Source: Acetatifactor sp.
Lineage (GTDB): Bacteria; Bacillota; Clostridia; Lachnospirales; Lachnospiraceae
Direction of reading: 5' to 3'
NCBI GenBank assembly: GCA_016290775.1
Contig: JAEEVF010000003.1
Coordinates: 1 to 64,000 of the forward strand
DNA: 64,000 bases
In this document: piece by piece, positions 16,954 through 25,219 of the stretch
Layout: every line of letters starts with the position of its first letter
Numbering within the stretch: position 1 is the stretch's first letter
Program-made: the position numbers and the translations under genes
The notes under the pieces: model-generated
What the model was told of the DNA's origin: nothing
Seen by the model: only the letters and a program-made list of their open reading frames with translations
Databases searched by the model: none

Positions 16954-17718
16954 CTACTCGATGCGTATCGCTGCCAGGCAGATCTCATTAATGTATAGGT
17001 CGGGGAAATTTTCCAACATCTTTTTACGAATGACTTCTCTGGCGGCATCCTTAAAGGCTGACATCTCATCAGAGGAAAACTTAAGTTCGTTCACGGCATT
17101 GTATATCTGTTCGTCCACGTCATAAAGAAGCGACTTGGTCGGAATGGAATCCATGTAGCGGACCTCCACGTAGACCTCATATACTTTTTCATCCGTAAAG
17201 GGCTGGATCACGGTGTAGAGCCTTACAAAGCGATCTGTTGGTACCAGAGCCAGCCCATCCCACTCGTCATCGGCATGCCCGAGCTCCTCTGGCGTGAGGG
17301 TTTCGAAAATCTCGATCGGGTACTTGATCCTAACGTCAGCGGCCTTCTTGGGCGCTTCCCAGGACACAAAGGTTTCGGCGAGGGCACTCGGTACGGTGCC
17401 GGACGCGATCAGAGCCTGAACCTCCGCATTGAACTCGCGGCGTTTCTTGATGGAATATACGATCCAAAAGGCTGCCACGATGCCTAAGATCGCGGCAAAG
17501 ATCCAGTCGAAATATGCCGCACGATCATTCATGAGTCGCATGTTGTGCTTGCCGTTCTCATACAGTGCATAAACGCAGAATGCACCGATGCACGCAACGA
17601 GCATCATGGTCTGCGTCGAGAGCATCAGGCAGTATTTCTTTGAAGCCAAAACCACGCGCTCGGCTTCCAGCTGTGTCATTTTCTGTTGCATTGCTTCAAG
17701 ATCATCCGTTTTTCCCAT
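16954..17718 (-). CDS. membrane protein of unknown function, paralogue of its neighbour
   Basis: The protein has 254 residues with a strong GGGGGA site before the ATG. Layout matches the downstream paralogue: a short helical N-terminus, two membrane helices (about 28-50 and 68-88), then a cytoplasmic domain from about 110 to 254 that ends INEICLAAIRIE; the partner ends IREVCIAVKQIA. About 35 bases separate the two genes, so they should be one transcript. No catalytic motif is visible. They may form a heteromeric membrane complex. Confidence 0.7.
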   Translation of the reverse strand: MGKTDDLEAMQQKMTQLEAERVVLASKKYCLMLSTQTMMLVACIGAFCVYALYENGKHNMRLMNDRAAYFDWIFAAILGIVAAFWIVYSIKKRREFNAEVQALIASGTVPSALAETFVSWEAPKKAADVRIKYPIEIFETLTPEELGHADDEWDGLALVPTDRFVRLYTVIQPFTDEKVYEVYVEVRYMDSIPTKSLLYDVDEQIYNAVNELKFSSDEMSAFKDAAREVIRKKMLENFPDLYINEICLAAIRIE

Positions 17719-17766
17719 AGCTTGCTTCCCCCTTTATTTCTTCACCTCTCTGTCATTCTTTCGGCC

Positions 17767-17935
17767 TATTCCTCCGCTGGTTCGCCAGCAGTTGGTTCGT
17801 TCTTTCAGTCTATTCCTCCGCTGGTTCGCCAGCGGTTGGTTCGTTCTTTCAGTCTATTCCTCCGCTGGTCCGCCAGCGGTTGTTTCGTTCTTTCAGTCTA
17901 TTCCTCCGCTGGTTCGCCAGCGGTTGGTTCGTTCT
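17767..17935 (-). repeat. four 44-bp tandem units at the truA stop codon, each with a hairpin
   Basis: Units begin at 17767, 17811, 17855 and 17899, and the last is cut short at about 17935. Each holds CCGCTGGTTCGCCAGCGG, a seven-bp stem with a four-base loop, followed on the minus strand by GGAGGAATAG. The unit nearest truA encodes its last residues (ENEPTAGEPAEE) and its stop at 17898. Since 44 is not a multiple of three, the other units repeat the sequence but are not translated in frame. Single-base differences among the units show they are not freshly made. Confidence 0.9.
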
Positions 17936-18821
17936 CGGGAAACTCGTACTTCACAAGTGTCAGGCCCTTGGCAGGTGCCGTGGGGCCCGCGGCCGCGCGA
18001 TCCTTCTTCTCGAGGATCCTTGCGACTTCCTCTGGTGTATACCGTCCGACGCCAACCTCAAGAAGCGTTCCTGTGATGATACGCACCATGTTGTAAAGAA
18101 ATCCGTTGCCCGTGATGCGAAGGATCAGTTCGCCAGAAAATGGGAGCCTGCTTTTCGCGTCGGGTGCCTTCGCGTCGGTCGTCTGCGCAGCGGGTGCCTT
18201 CGCGTTGGACGTTTGTTCGTTGGTCGTCTGCGCAGCATTTTGCGGAACTGCAGACTCCGAGGTCAGGATCAGGTCGATGGAATATACCGTGCGGATGGTG
18301 GAAAGCGCCTGGGTGTTTTCCTGGCAAAAGCTCTTGAAATCATGCTCGCCGACAAGATATGCTGCGGCCTTACGCATGGCCTCGACGTCCAGCGGGCGGT
18401 ACACGTGATGAGAATAGAGGCGCTTTACGGGCGGCAGGATCTCACCCAGGTAGATGCGATACTCGTAGGTCTTTCGGCTCGCGCATTTTCTGGGATGCCA
18501 GTCCACGGGCACTTCCTCGGACTTCGTCACGCGGATGTCCTCTGGAAGCCTTGCATTTAAGGCGTGGCAGACCTTCTCGGCCGGGATGGGGCTTTCGGTG
18601 TCATATACCGCCACGTTGCCAAGGGCATGCACGCCGGCATCCGTGCGGCTTGCGCCGATCACCTTGACGTCCTGTCCGTAGAGGTCCGACAAGGCGCGGT
18701 TCAGCTCGCTTTCGATGGTGACGCCATTGTTCTGGATCTGCCAGCCGTGGTAATTCGTGCCGTCGTAGGAGACCCAAAGGCGGATGCGCTTTATTTCGTT
18801 TTCCGTTTCACGTTCAGCCAT
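17898..18821 (-). CDS. truA: tRNA pseudouridine(38-40) synthase TruA
   Basis: The 307-residue enzyme modifies uridines in the anticodon arm of tRNA. The catalytic Asp61 is in GASRTDAGVHALG, and the YDGTNYHGWQ entry motif and FLYNMVRIITGTLLEVG block are intact. It is about 60 residues longer than usual. Residues about 190-227 are an Ala/Thr/Gln/Lys-rich insert with internal repeats (NAKAPAAQTTDAKAPDAK) between two conserved blocks, and the tail PENEPTAGEPAEE comes from the tandem repeat region. Its place after ecfT is the standard Firmicutes arrangement. A GGAGG site precedes the start. Confidence 0.95.
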   Translation of the reverse strand: MAERETENEIKRIRLWVSYDGTNYHGWQIQNNGVTIESELNRALSDLYGQDVKVIGASRTDAGVHALGNVAVYDTESPIPAEKVCHALNARLPEDIRVTKSEEVPVDWHPRKCASRKTYEYRIYLGEILPPVKRLYSHHVYRPLDVEAMRKAAAYLVGEHDFKSFCQENTQALSTIRTVYSIDLILTSESAVPQNAAQTTNEQTSNAKAPAAQTTDAKAPDAKSRLPFSGELILRITGNGFLYNMVRIITGTLLEVGVGRYTPEEVARILEKKDRAAAGPTAPAKGLTLVKYEFPENEPTAGEPAEE

Positions 18822-18913
18822 GTGATCATACCTCCGATTCCGACATCGTCAGCAACTGCAGCAGCAGTTGCGATGGCACTTAGTCATGGGCTTTGGTGCA
18901 GGCTGCGGCTATG

Positions 18914-19744
18914 TTACTGCACAATTCCCACCATCAGCATGGGAAGGCGAAGGCGCCCGGCCCAGATGCTGAAAACCATGAAAAAGAGCAGGATTGCATA
19001 GGCCGTAAAGTCACGGCCTTTGTATTTCAGGGGTTTCATCTTGGTCCTTCCGTCGCCGCCGCGGTAGCACCGAGCCTCCATGGCCATGGCAAGGTCATTG
19101 GCACGGCGAAATGCGGAGACAAAGAGCGGAACAAGCAAAGGGACCAGCGCTTTGGCGCGCTTGATAAGGTTGCCGCTTTCAAAGTCGGCGCCGCGGGCCA
19201 TCTGCGCTTTCATGATCTTGTCGGTCTCTTCAAGAAGGATCGGGATGAAGCGCAGCGCAATGGACATCATCATGGCGACGTCATGTACGGGAACCTTGAA
19301 GATGCGTAGGAACCCCATCCCTTTTTCCATGCCGTCCGTGAGGTTGTTCGGCGTGGTCGTGAGAGTCATAAGGGATGAGCCGATCACGAGGAGCGTAAGG
19401 CGAAGTGCCATGGAAACGGCAAGTGCGGTGCCTTCCTGCGTGATATGAAGTTTCCAAAAGGACACGACGGGCGTGCCCGGGGTTAAGAACAGGTTGAAAA
19501 GCACGGTGATCATGAGAAGGAACAGGATGGATTTCATGCCTCGTACCATGAACTTAAATGGCACTTTGGAGAGACGGATGACCAGGGCCAAAAAGAGGAT
19601 GGCGAGGGCATAGCCCACGAAATTCTTGTAAAAAAAGAGCGTGATGACATAGACCAGGGTTCCCGCGAGCTTGACGCGCGGATCCAGGCGATGAATCACG
19701 GAATCGGTTTGATAGTATTGCCCTAGTGTGATGTCTCGTAACAT
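18914..19744 (-). CDS. ecfT: ECF transporter transmembrane subunit EcfT
   Basis: This 276-residue integral membrane protein has about five to six hydrophobic helices. It carries the two coupling motifs of the family, Ala-Arg-Gly in MARGADFES and the EARCYRGG segment, which touch the ATPase subunits. Together with EcfA1 and EcfA2 it energises uptake of vitamins and similar micronutrients through separate substrate-binding S proteins, none of which is encoded nearby. The gene follows ecfA2, but the two are separated by 286 bases that hold a large palindrome. Confidence 0.95.
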   Translation of the reverse strand: MLRDITLGQYYQTDSVIHRLDPRVKLAGTLVYVITLFFYKNFVGYALAILFLALVIRLSKVPFKFMVRGMKSILFLLMITVLFNLFLTPGTPVVSFWKLHITQEGTALAVSMALRLTLLVIGSSLMTLTTTPNNLTDGMEKGMGFLRIFKVPVHDVAMMMSIALRFIPILLEETDKIMKAQMARGADFESGNLIKRAKALVPLLVPLFVSAFRRANDLAMAMEARCYRGGDGRTKMKPLKYKGRDFTAYAILLFFMVFSIWAGRLRLPMLMVGIVQ

Positions 19745-19826
19745 TGTGGTCCTCGTGTATCGAAATGGCTTGGTTTGGACTATTTCCCTGCATATCCCGT
19801 TCAGTTTGACGAATATCGGGATACCT

Positions 19827-20000
19827 CGAGGGGAGTTTGGATGTTTCCCCCTCAGGGCTTAGTTCCTAGGCGTCGGTACTTAGGTGGCGTATGCCTTCGA
19901 AAATGACACAGCGTGGCATGTTCGAAGGCGACACCTTATGTACCGATACGCCGAACTCAGAGCGAGAGCGTCCCTGAGGGGGATCATCCAAACAACCCCG
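19827..20000. repeat. 174-bp nested palindrome between ecfA2 and ecfT
   Basis: The outer arms (19827-19857 and 19972-20000) share about 24 of 28 bases, including CCCCCTCAGGG. A middle pair (GCGTCGGTAC at 19870 with GTACCGATACGC near 19940) and a perfect inner nine-bp stem (GCCTTCGAA at 19893-19901 with TTCGAAGGC at 19921-19929) nest within it. A separate hairpin, TATCCCG with CGGGATA, stands at 19793-19823. No reading frame is inside. It could be a small non-autonomous mobile element or a folded RNA controlling ecfT; no terminator-like T run is seen. Confidence 0.75.
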
Positions 20001-20030
20001 AGTCAGCAGTCAGAATATGCTGGTAAGTAT

Positions 20031-20876
20031 TCAGCCCAGTGCCCGAAGTATTGATTCCTTTGCCTCATCCACTGTGGTTGCGGTGAGGTCGACGTCAAAG
20101 CCTGCGTCGTGAAGGTCGTGGCAGACATATGTGACCTGGGGGCAGGCAAGGCCGATGTCCTCAAGCTCCTTGTAATGCGCAAAGACCTCTTTGGGAGTGC
20201 CGTCATAAACAACGCGGCCGTGGTTCATGACGAGGATGCGGTCGACGTATTCCGCCACGTCTTCCATGCTGTGGGAGACAAGGAGGATCGTCATGTGGCT
20301 CTTCGTCTGAAGGCCCTTGATGAGGTCTAGGATTTCCTCGCGGCCTTGCGGATCGAGCCCCGCGGTGGGCTCGTCGAGAATGAGCACCTTGGGGTCCATT
20401 GCAAGCACGCCTGCGATGGCTACGCGCCTCTTTTGACCGCCGGAAAGATCAAAGGGCGACTGATTGTAGAGTTCTTTCGGGATTCCGACGCTCTCTAGCG
20501 CCTTCGTCGCGCGCTCCTTTACTTCTTCCTCGGAAAGGCCAAGGTTCTTTGGTCCAAAGCACACGTCAGAAAAGACGTCGATCTCAAACAGCTGATGCTC
20601 CGGGTACTGGAAAACCAGCCCCACCTGGCTGCGCAGAGCTTTGAGGTCATAGCCTTTGTCGTAGATGTTCTGGCCATCAAATAATATACTTCCGGAGCTT
20701 GCCTTCAACAGTCCGTTCAGGTGCTGCACCAGCGTGGACTTTCCCGAACCGGTGTGCCCGATCAGGCCGATGAATTCCCCGTCCGAAATGGTCAGGTTAA
20801 TGTCATCAAGAGCCTTGACGGCAAGCGTCGTATCGTCACCATAGATATGTGTTAAGTGTTCAATCTGGATCGGCAT
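20031..20876 (-). CDS. ecfA2: ECF transporter ATPase EcfA2
   Basis: This 281-residue ATP-binding subunit has Walker A GHTGSGKST, the signature LSGGQKRRV, Walker B VLILDEPTAGLD and a switch His in LLVSHSMEDV. It pairs with EcfA1 to drive EcfT. The order ecfA1-ecfA2-ecfT-truA matches other Firmicutes. The start follows the previous stop by 39 bases. Confidence 0.95.
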   Translation of the reverse strand: MPIQIEHLTHIYGDDTTLAVKALDDINLTISDGEFIGLIGHTGSGKSTLVQHLNGLLKASSGSILFDGQNIYDKGYDLKALRSQVGLVFQYPEHQLFEIDVFSDVCFGPKNLGLSEEEVKERATKALESVGIPKELYNQSPFDLSGGQKRRVAIAGVLAMDPKVLILDEPTAGLDPQGREEILDLIKGLQTKSHMTILLVSHSMEDVAEYVDRILVMNHGRVVYDGTPKEVFAHYKELEDIGLACPQVTYVCHDLHDAGFDVDLTATTVDEAKESILRALG

Positions 20877-20915
20877 AAGCGTACCTCATTGGCCTATGTC
20901 AAGTGGCCATTTGTC

Positions 20916-21779
20916 TTACTTTTGCGAATTTTTGTATGCGACAAGAGCTTCGACAAGCTCCTTTCGGGTTAATATACCGTCGGGGAGCGGAATTCCGGAT
21001 TGTTTCAGTTCATGGGCAAGGAGCGTGACCTGCGGCACGGCAAGGCGAAGTTCCTTGAGGCGTTCCACTTGGGAAAAGATCTCGCGGGGCGTGCCCTGCA
21101 TGGCGATCTTGCCGTGGTCCATGACAAAAACTTGATCTGCGTGGACGATTTCCTCCATGTAGTGGGTGATCAAAATGACGGTTACGCCTTCTACCTGGTT
21201 GAGGCCCCTGGCTGCGCGGATGACCTCCTTGCGGCCCGTGGGATCTAGCATGGCGGTCGGCTCATCCAGCACGATCACCTTGGGATGCATGGCCAGCACG
21301 CCTGCGATGGATACGCGCTGCTTCTGGCCGCCGGAAAGCTTATTTGGGGAGTGCTTGCGGTATTCATACATGCCGACGGCGCGCAGGCTTTCCTCCACGC
21401 GCTCCCAAATCTCCTTCGTGGGGACGCCCATGTTTTCAGGGCCAAAACCCACGTCCTCTTCGACCACCTGGCCGATGATCTGGTTGTCGGGATTCTGAAA
21501 GACCATGCCGGCGCGGCTTCGCACCTCCCAGAGGTTCTCTTCCTGCGCGGTGTCCAGCCCGTCCACCCAAACGGAACCCTCTTTAGGCGAAAGGATCGCG
21601 TTAATGTGCTTGGCAAGAGTGGACTTTCCAGAGCCATTGTGCCCAAGGATGGCGATAAAGCTGCCCTCCTTGACGTCCAGGGACACATGATCCACTGCCG
21701 TGGTCACGCCTTCCACGTTCCCCTCTTCGTCCAGGCGCTGATATTCATATACAACATTTTCCGTTTTCACGATGCTCAT
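20916..21779 (-). CDS. ecfA1: ECF transporter ATPase EcfA1
   Basis: The 287-residue ATPase subunit has Walker [10 protein letters not shown], signature LSGGQKQRV, Walker [13 protein letters not shown] and the His in LITHYMEEI. The N-terminal [13 protein letters not shown] insertion is typical for EcfA1. It normally follows rplQ directly; here a histidine phosphatase gene and a lipoprotein cluster lie between. Confidence 0.95.
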   Translation of the reverse strand: MSIVKTENVVYEYQRLDEEGNVEGVTTAVDHVSLDVKEGSFIAILGHNGSGKSTLAKHINAILSPKEGSVWVDGLDTAQEENLWEVRSRAGMVFQNPDNQIIGQVVEEDVGFGPENMGVPTKEIWERVEESLRAVGMYEYRKHSPNKLSGGQKQRVSIAGVLAMHPKVIVLDEPTAMLDPTGRKEVIRAARGLNQVEGVTVILITHYMEEIVHADQVFVMDHGKIAMQGTPREIFSQVERLKELRLAVPQVTLLAHELKQSGIPLPDGILTRKELVEALVAYKNSQK

Positions 21780-21791
21780 GTCGTTATTCCT

Positions 21792-22340
21792 TTATTCCAG
21801 TCGGATCAATTCACAGTTCTTGTACGAGGTGCTCCAGTAGTCCTTTAGTGGGATGCCGCGGTAACGGTTCACGATGGAGGTATTCATGGCGCCATGCCCG
21901 ATAATGAGTACGGTCTTCCCTTGATCGAGCAAGGGTTGCACCTTTTCTTCTAGGAATTCTCCCGTCCGCGCATAGAGCTCCTCAAAGCTCTCCGCGCCCT
22001 CGGGCGGTATGTAGTGTTCAGGGTCCTTAAAAAGGTTGTAGAGCGGGCAATCCGGCTTCTCAAAAACATGATCCGTACCCTCTCCAATCCCAAAACTCAT
22101 CTCACGAAGGCGATCGTCCACGATCATGGGAATGTCCCGTCCCTTAAGTAGAATCTCCGCCGTCTCCCGCGCCCTCTGCAGGGGTGAAACAAAGCAAATG
22201 TCAAAGGGAATGTCCTTATATTTCAAGGCTGCCTCGCGGGCCATGGCGCGGCCCTCCTCATTTAGGGGGATGTCCGTACCGCCCTGCAGTCTGTATTGTG
22301 CGTTCCAATCCGTGCGGCCATGCCGCATAATATATAACAA
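21792..22340 (-). CDS. histidine phosphatase family protein
   Basis: The 182-residue protein starts MLYIMRHGRTDWN, with the catalytic Arg-His-Gly of the phosphoglycerate mutase-like superfamily. The second catalytic His is in LIIGHGAMN near residue 150, and the phosphate-binding Arg is in FVSPLQRARETAEIL. Substrate cannot be set from sequence; possibilities include small sugar phosphates or nucleotides. The gene ends 13 bases before ecfA1 and is probably co-transcribed with it. Confidence 0.9.
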   Translation of the reverse strand: MLYIMRHGRTDWNAQYRLQGGTDIPLNEEGRAMAREAALKYKDIPFDICFVSPLQRARETAEILLKGRDIPMIVDDRLREMSFGIGEGTDHVFEKPDCPLYNLFKDPEHYIPPEGAESFEELYARTGEFLEEKVQPLLDQGKTVLIIGHGAMNTSIVNRYRGIPLKDYWSTSYKNCELIRLE

Positions 22341-22407
22341 AGCAAATTCTTCCTTCCTGTGGCCATAGATAGTATATTATAACATAACTCTAGATTTTTA
22401 TAAAGAA

Positions 22408-22440
22408 AAATCGAGTAAGGCATTCAACCCTACTCGATTT
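22408..22440 (-). terminator. terminator of the lipoprotein cluster
   Basis: AAATCGAGTA and TACTCGATTT form a 10-bp stem, followed by TTTTTCTTTAT on the minus strand. It ends the run of lipoprotein genes immediately after the fragment at 22442. Confidence 0.85.
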
Positions 22441-22441
22441 C

Positions 22442-22888
22442 TTACTGCTTCTGTTCCTTTAAGTACAATTCTACTCGATTTTGCAGGATTTCGCACGTGG
22501 CATCCAGCGTTTTCCCACCTTGTAAATAGCCCTCCATCTCCTCCATGAGCATGTCGAATATGACCTTTTGCGCTTTCGTCACCGGAACCGCTTCATCGAT
22601 CAGCCTTTTCAGATTAGCCTTTTGCTCTTCCGTGTAATAATATTCCTTAAAACGCTCTGCGGCATTCCCTGAGCTTAAATTGCCCCGCAGGGTAAGGAAT
22701 GGTTTCTCGGTATCGAAAATCTGCTTGTTAAGCACTTCCTCATACACAAAAAATGATGCCAGCGTGGTGTATCTTTTTCCGTATTCATTTTCAGAAGCCG
22801 TGGCGCCTAAATACTCCTCCAGCGTGCAATAATACATGATAAAATCAAAGGACTCCGCAATATTCTCGGAAGTTGTCAGGATCCCCAT
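22442..22888 (-). pseudogene. C-terminal fragment of a large solute-binding-type lipoprotein
   Basis: The 148 residues match the end of the lipoprotein at 4466-6652: ILTTSENIAESFDFIMYY parallels ILSTSECPQDAFNFIAYY, and both finish with a GGKTL helix and ELYLKEQ. About 580 N-terminal residues, including the signal peptide, are missing, and the next gene starts 26 bases upstream. It is probably the remains of a third lipoprotein in this cluster, cut by a deletion joining it to its neighbour. Cytoplasmic expression of a useful product is unlikely. Confidence 0.8.
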
Positions 22889-22913
22889 TGGATACTCCAG
22901 AATTGTTTAGTGA

Positions 22914-25202
22914 TTATTCCGTTTCGCTTAAGTACAGTCGCACGCGATTTTCGACATGGTCTTCCAGAGCGTCTTTGGTAATGTTTCCCTGAAAGTAGGC
23001 CGTGAATTCCTCGTCCAAAACATCGTCTAACTCGGGCGGCATTTCATATGCAACAACGGCCTCCTCCACGAGCTTACGATAAAGGATACGGTCCTCCTCG
23101 AGTTGCTTTTTCGTCTTCTCGAGGCCGTCCTTCCCCATCCAGGCGATGAGTTCGGTCTGCTTGTCAATATAGGACTGCACTTGTTCTTCAAACATGTCCT
23201 TGCGGACGCTGATCCCGAAATTAATGTTGCGCTCTGCGGTCGCGGTTTGTCCTTCATGAGACAAAAGTTCCCGAATAAACGTATAGGCTACGATCTTATC
23301 TTCTTCAGGTGCCGTGGTACAAACACAAATGGGATGGTACGCTTCCATGAAGTGCCTGCCGCCATCCTTTGTGGGATAGCCAATGTAAGAGATGTTCTCT
23401 CCATATCGCTCCCTTTGGACGGAGAAGGTGCTTAAGTTGCTTGCATGCACTTGCGCGCAGAGCACCTCACCACTTCGAAAGGCTTCGTACCAATCCTCCC
23501 CGTACCCCTCGTCATGGCATTTTTCCGCAGCGAGGTTTAGCACCTGTTCCAGATTTTTCTTGTTAAGGCACGATTTGAGGCTGGTGGGATCCAAAAGGAA
23601 ATTTTCCTGCAGGCCGTGCATGAAATAGCTCTCCACGAGAGTTTTACCGCCAATGTTTCCCTTCGTCGGCTGAAAGACTGCCTTGATCTTGGGGTCTGCA
23701 GCCCTTTTAAGGAATTCATCATAGGTCCATTCCGACTGGTTTATCTCCGAGCCTAGAACCACAAGGGTTTTTATGCTAAAGTCCGAGACAAAGCCATAGG
23801 TGACGCCATCAATCTTTCCGAATTCCAAGGGGTTGTCCAAAAGCGCTTCTCGCATGCCAGCAGACTCCAAAAGACCATCTAACGGCTCCCAGAGCTTTTC
23901 CTGCGCGCGAAAACCCGTAGCACTGGCATCCACAAGGACTGGACCATTACCGGTCGTCAGCTCCGCCAGGAGCCTTGTTTGATCATAATCAGATTTGATT
24001 TCCACATGATAGGCCGGGTATTTTCGGTTAAAAAGCGCTGCAGCGCGCTCATAATACTGTCTTCGAAATGGCGTAACGGCAAGGATCACCTCATGAATCT
24101 CAACCTGCTCCGTGGTTGGCGCAAGCACCATGTAGTTCGTAGCAGTCCCGTCATTGTAGCTTACGGCAATCTCACCATTCCTCCTGACATAGGCATAGCC
24201 GTAGTCTGCTGAAATCCCGTGATTGCTCCATAGGTAGAGCTGCTCGGAATCCGTCCAGTCGTAGTTACAGCGGAACACTCCCGCAGGGCTAACGTATAGG
24301 AGCTTTTTGTCGTCTAACGGGAAGTAATTCTTACTGTCTGGCATGAACTTCCTGCGGGACAGGATCACCTCTTCTTTTCCCGTCTCAAGGTCGATCCTGT
24401 AAAGATCTTCATCATCCAACTCCTTGCCGCCATAAACATGGCGTTTTATATATACGTTACCGTCTGCGCCCATGATCAGCGCGTAAACCGCTTCTTTACG
24501 ATCCACTTTGTCCTCTAGCGGAAAGCACGCCAGTACTTCTCCTTTTGTATTGACAACATAGTAGGTGTATTTTCGCTCCGTGTAATATGATGCGAGGAAA
24601 TGCAGATTGCCGTCTTTGTCCGTAAAAGGTGCATCTGCATTCATTTTCCTTGCATGATCGAGAAAGTCCGCGTAAAACTCCCAAAGGACAGTACCGTTTT
24701 CGTCGGTCTCCCAAAAATGATACACATACCTTTCGTCAGACTGCTCTTCCGTATAGCTAAAGGTCATGTGATCCGTGCCGAGGACATTGTTCACATTCCC
24801 TCTCAGCGAAAGATCGCTATCGCGGTATACCCCGTCATCTTCGATGATGCCGTACTCGCTCTTTCCCATTCTAGACGTTTGTTCCCAATAATGCAGCGAA
24901 GCATAGGCCCTAGTCTCCGCGTGCAAGACACCGCTTGTCATTTTGACGTATCCTTCTGGAACCGGGAACGCAAGAGAGCATTGGAATTTCGCGCTGTAGG
25001 CATCCAGGGAATTGTCCTTCCAAGCACCCGTAGCAGTATCGAGAAAAGAAAACTCACGAAGGACCACTTCCTTATCCTTTGCAGTAGAAATGGTTTGCTT
25101 CATGTCACTTTCACCGCGCGCGCATCCAGAGAGCAGCATTGTCATGAGGATGCCCAAAAGCAAGAAATATATGCGGTTTTTAAGTTTACCGGATTTGTTC
25201 AT
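22914..25202 (-). CDS. large solute-binding-type lipoprotein
   Basis: The 762-residue product is counted from the ATG at 25200-25202, which has GAGG six bases upstream; an earlier ATG overlapping the previous stop would add seven residues. The lipobox is LLSG-Cys27. The N-terminal half has strand repeats such as DKDGNLHFLASYY and YYVVNTKGEVLACF. The C-terminal half begins EVILAVTPFRRQYYERAAALFNRKYPAYHVEI and has the block GPVLVDASATGFRAQEKLWEPLDG. It ends NRVRLYLSETE. It is a close paralogue of the genes at 7987 and 25220. It is co-transcribed with the latter, and no permease is nearby. Confidence 0.8.
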   Translation of the reverse strand: MNKSGKLKNRIYFLLLGILMTMLLSGCARGESDMKQTISTAKDKEVVLREFSFLDTATGAWKDNSLDAYSAKFQCSLAFPVPEGYVKMTSGVLHAETRAYASLHYWEQTSRMGKSEYGIIEDDGVYRDSDLSLRGNVNNVLGTDHMTFSYTEEQSDERYVYHFWETDENGTVLWEFYADFLDHARKMNADAPFTDKDGNLHFLASYYTERKYTYYVVNTKGEVLACFPLEDKVDRKEAVYALIMGADGNVYIKRHVYGGKELDDEDLYRIDLETGKEEVILSRRKFMPDSKNYFPLDDKKLLYVSPAGVFRCNYDWTDSEQLYLWSNHGISADYGYAYVRRNGEIAVSYNDGTATNYMVLAPTTEQVEIHEVILAVTPFRRQYYERAAALFNRKYPAYHVEIKSDYDQTRLLAELTTGNGPVLVDASATGFRAQEKLWEPLDGLLESAGMREALLDNPLEFGKIDGVTYGFVSDFSIKTLVVLGSEINQSEWTYDEFLKRAADPKIKAVFQPTKGNIGGKTLVESYFMHGLQENFLLDPTSLKSCLNKKNLEQVLNLAAEKCHDEGYGEDWYEAFRSGEVLCAQVHASNLSTFSVQRERYGENISYIGYPTKDGGRHFMEAYHPICVCTTAPEEDKIVAYTFIRELLSHEGQTATAERNINFGISVRKDMFEEQVQSYIDKQTELIAWMGKDGLEKTKKQLEEDRILYRKLVEEAVVAYEMPPELDDVLDEEFTAYFQGNITKDALEDHVENRVRLYLSETE

Positions 25203-25219
25203 TGTCATCCTCTTCGAGA

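Noticed and set aside
17767..17935. Short direct repeats that could suggest a CRISPR array
   Set aside because: Units abut without unique spacers, only four exist, and there are no cas genes.
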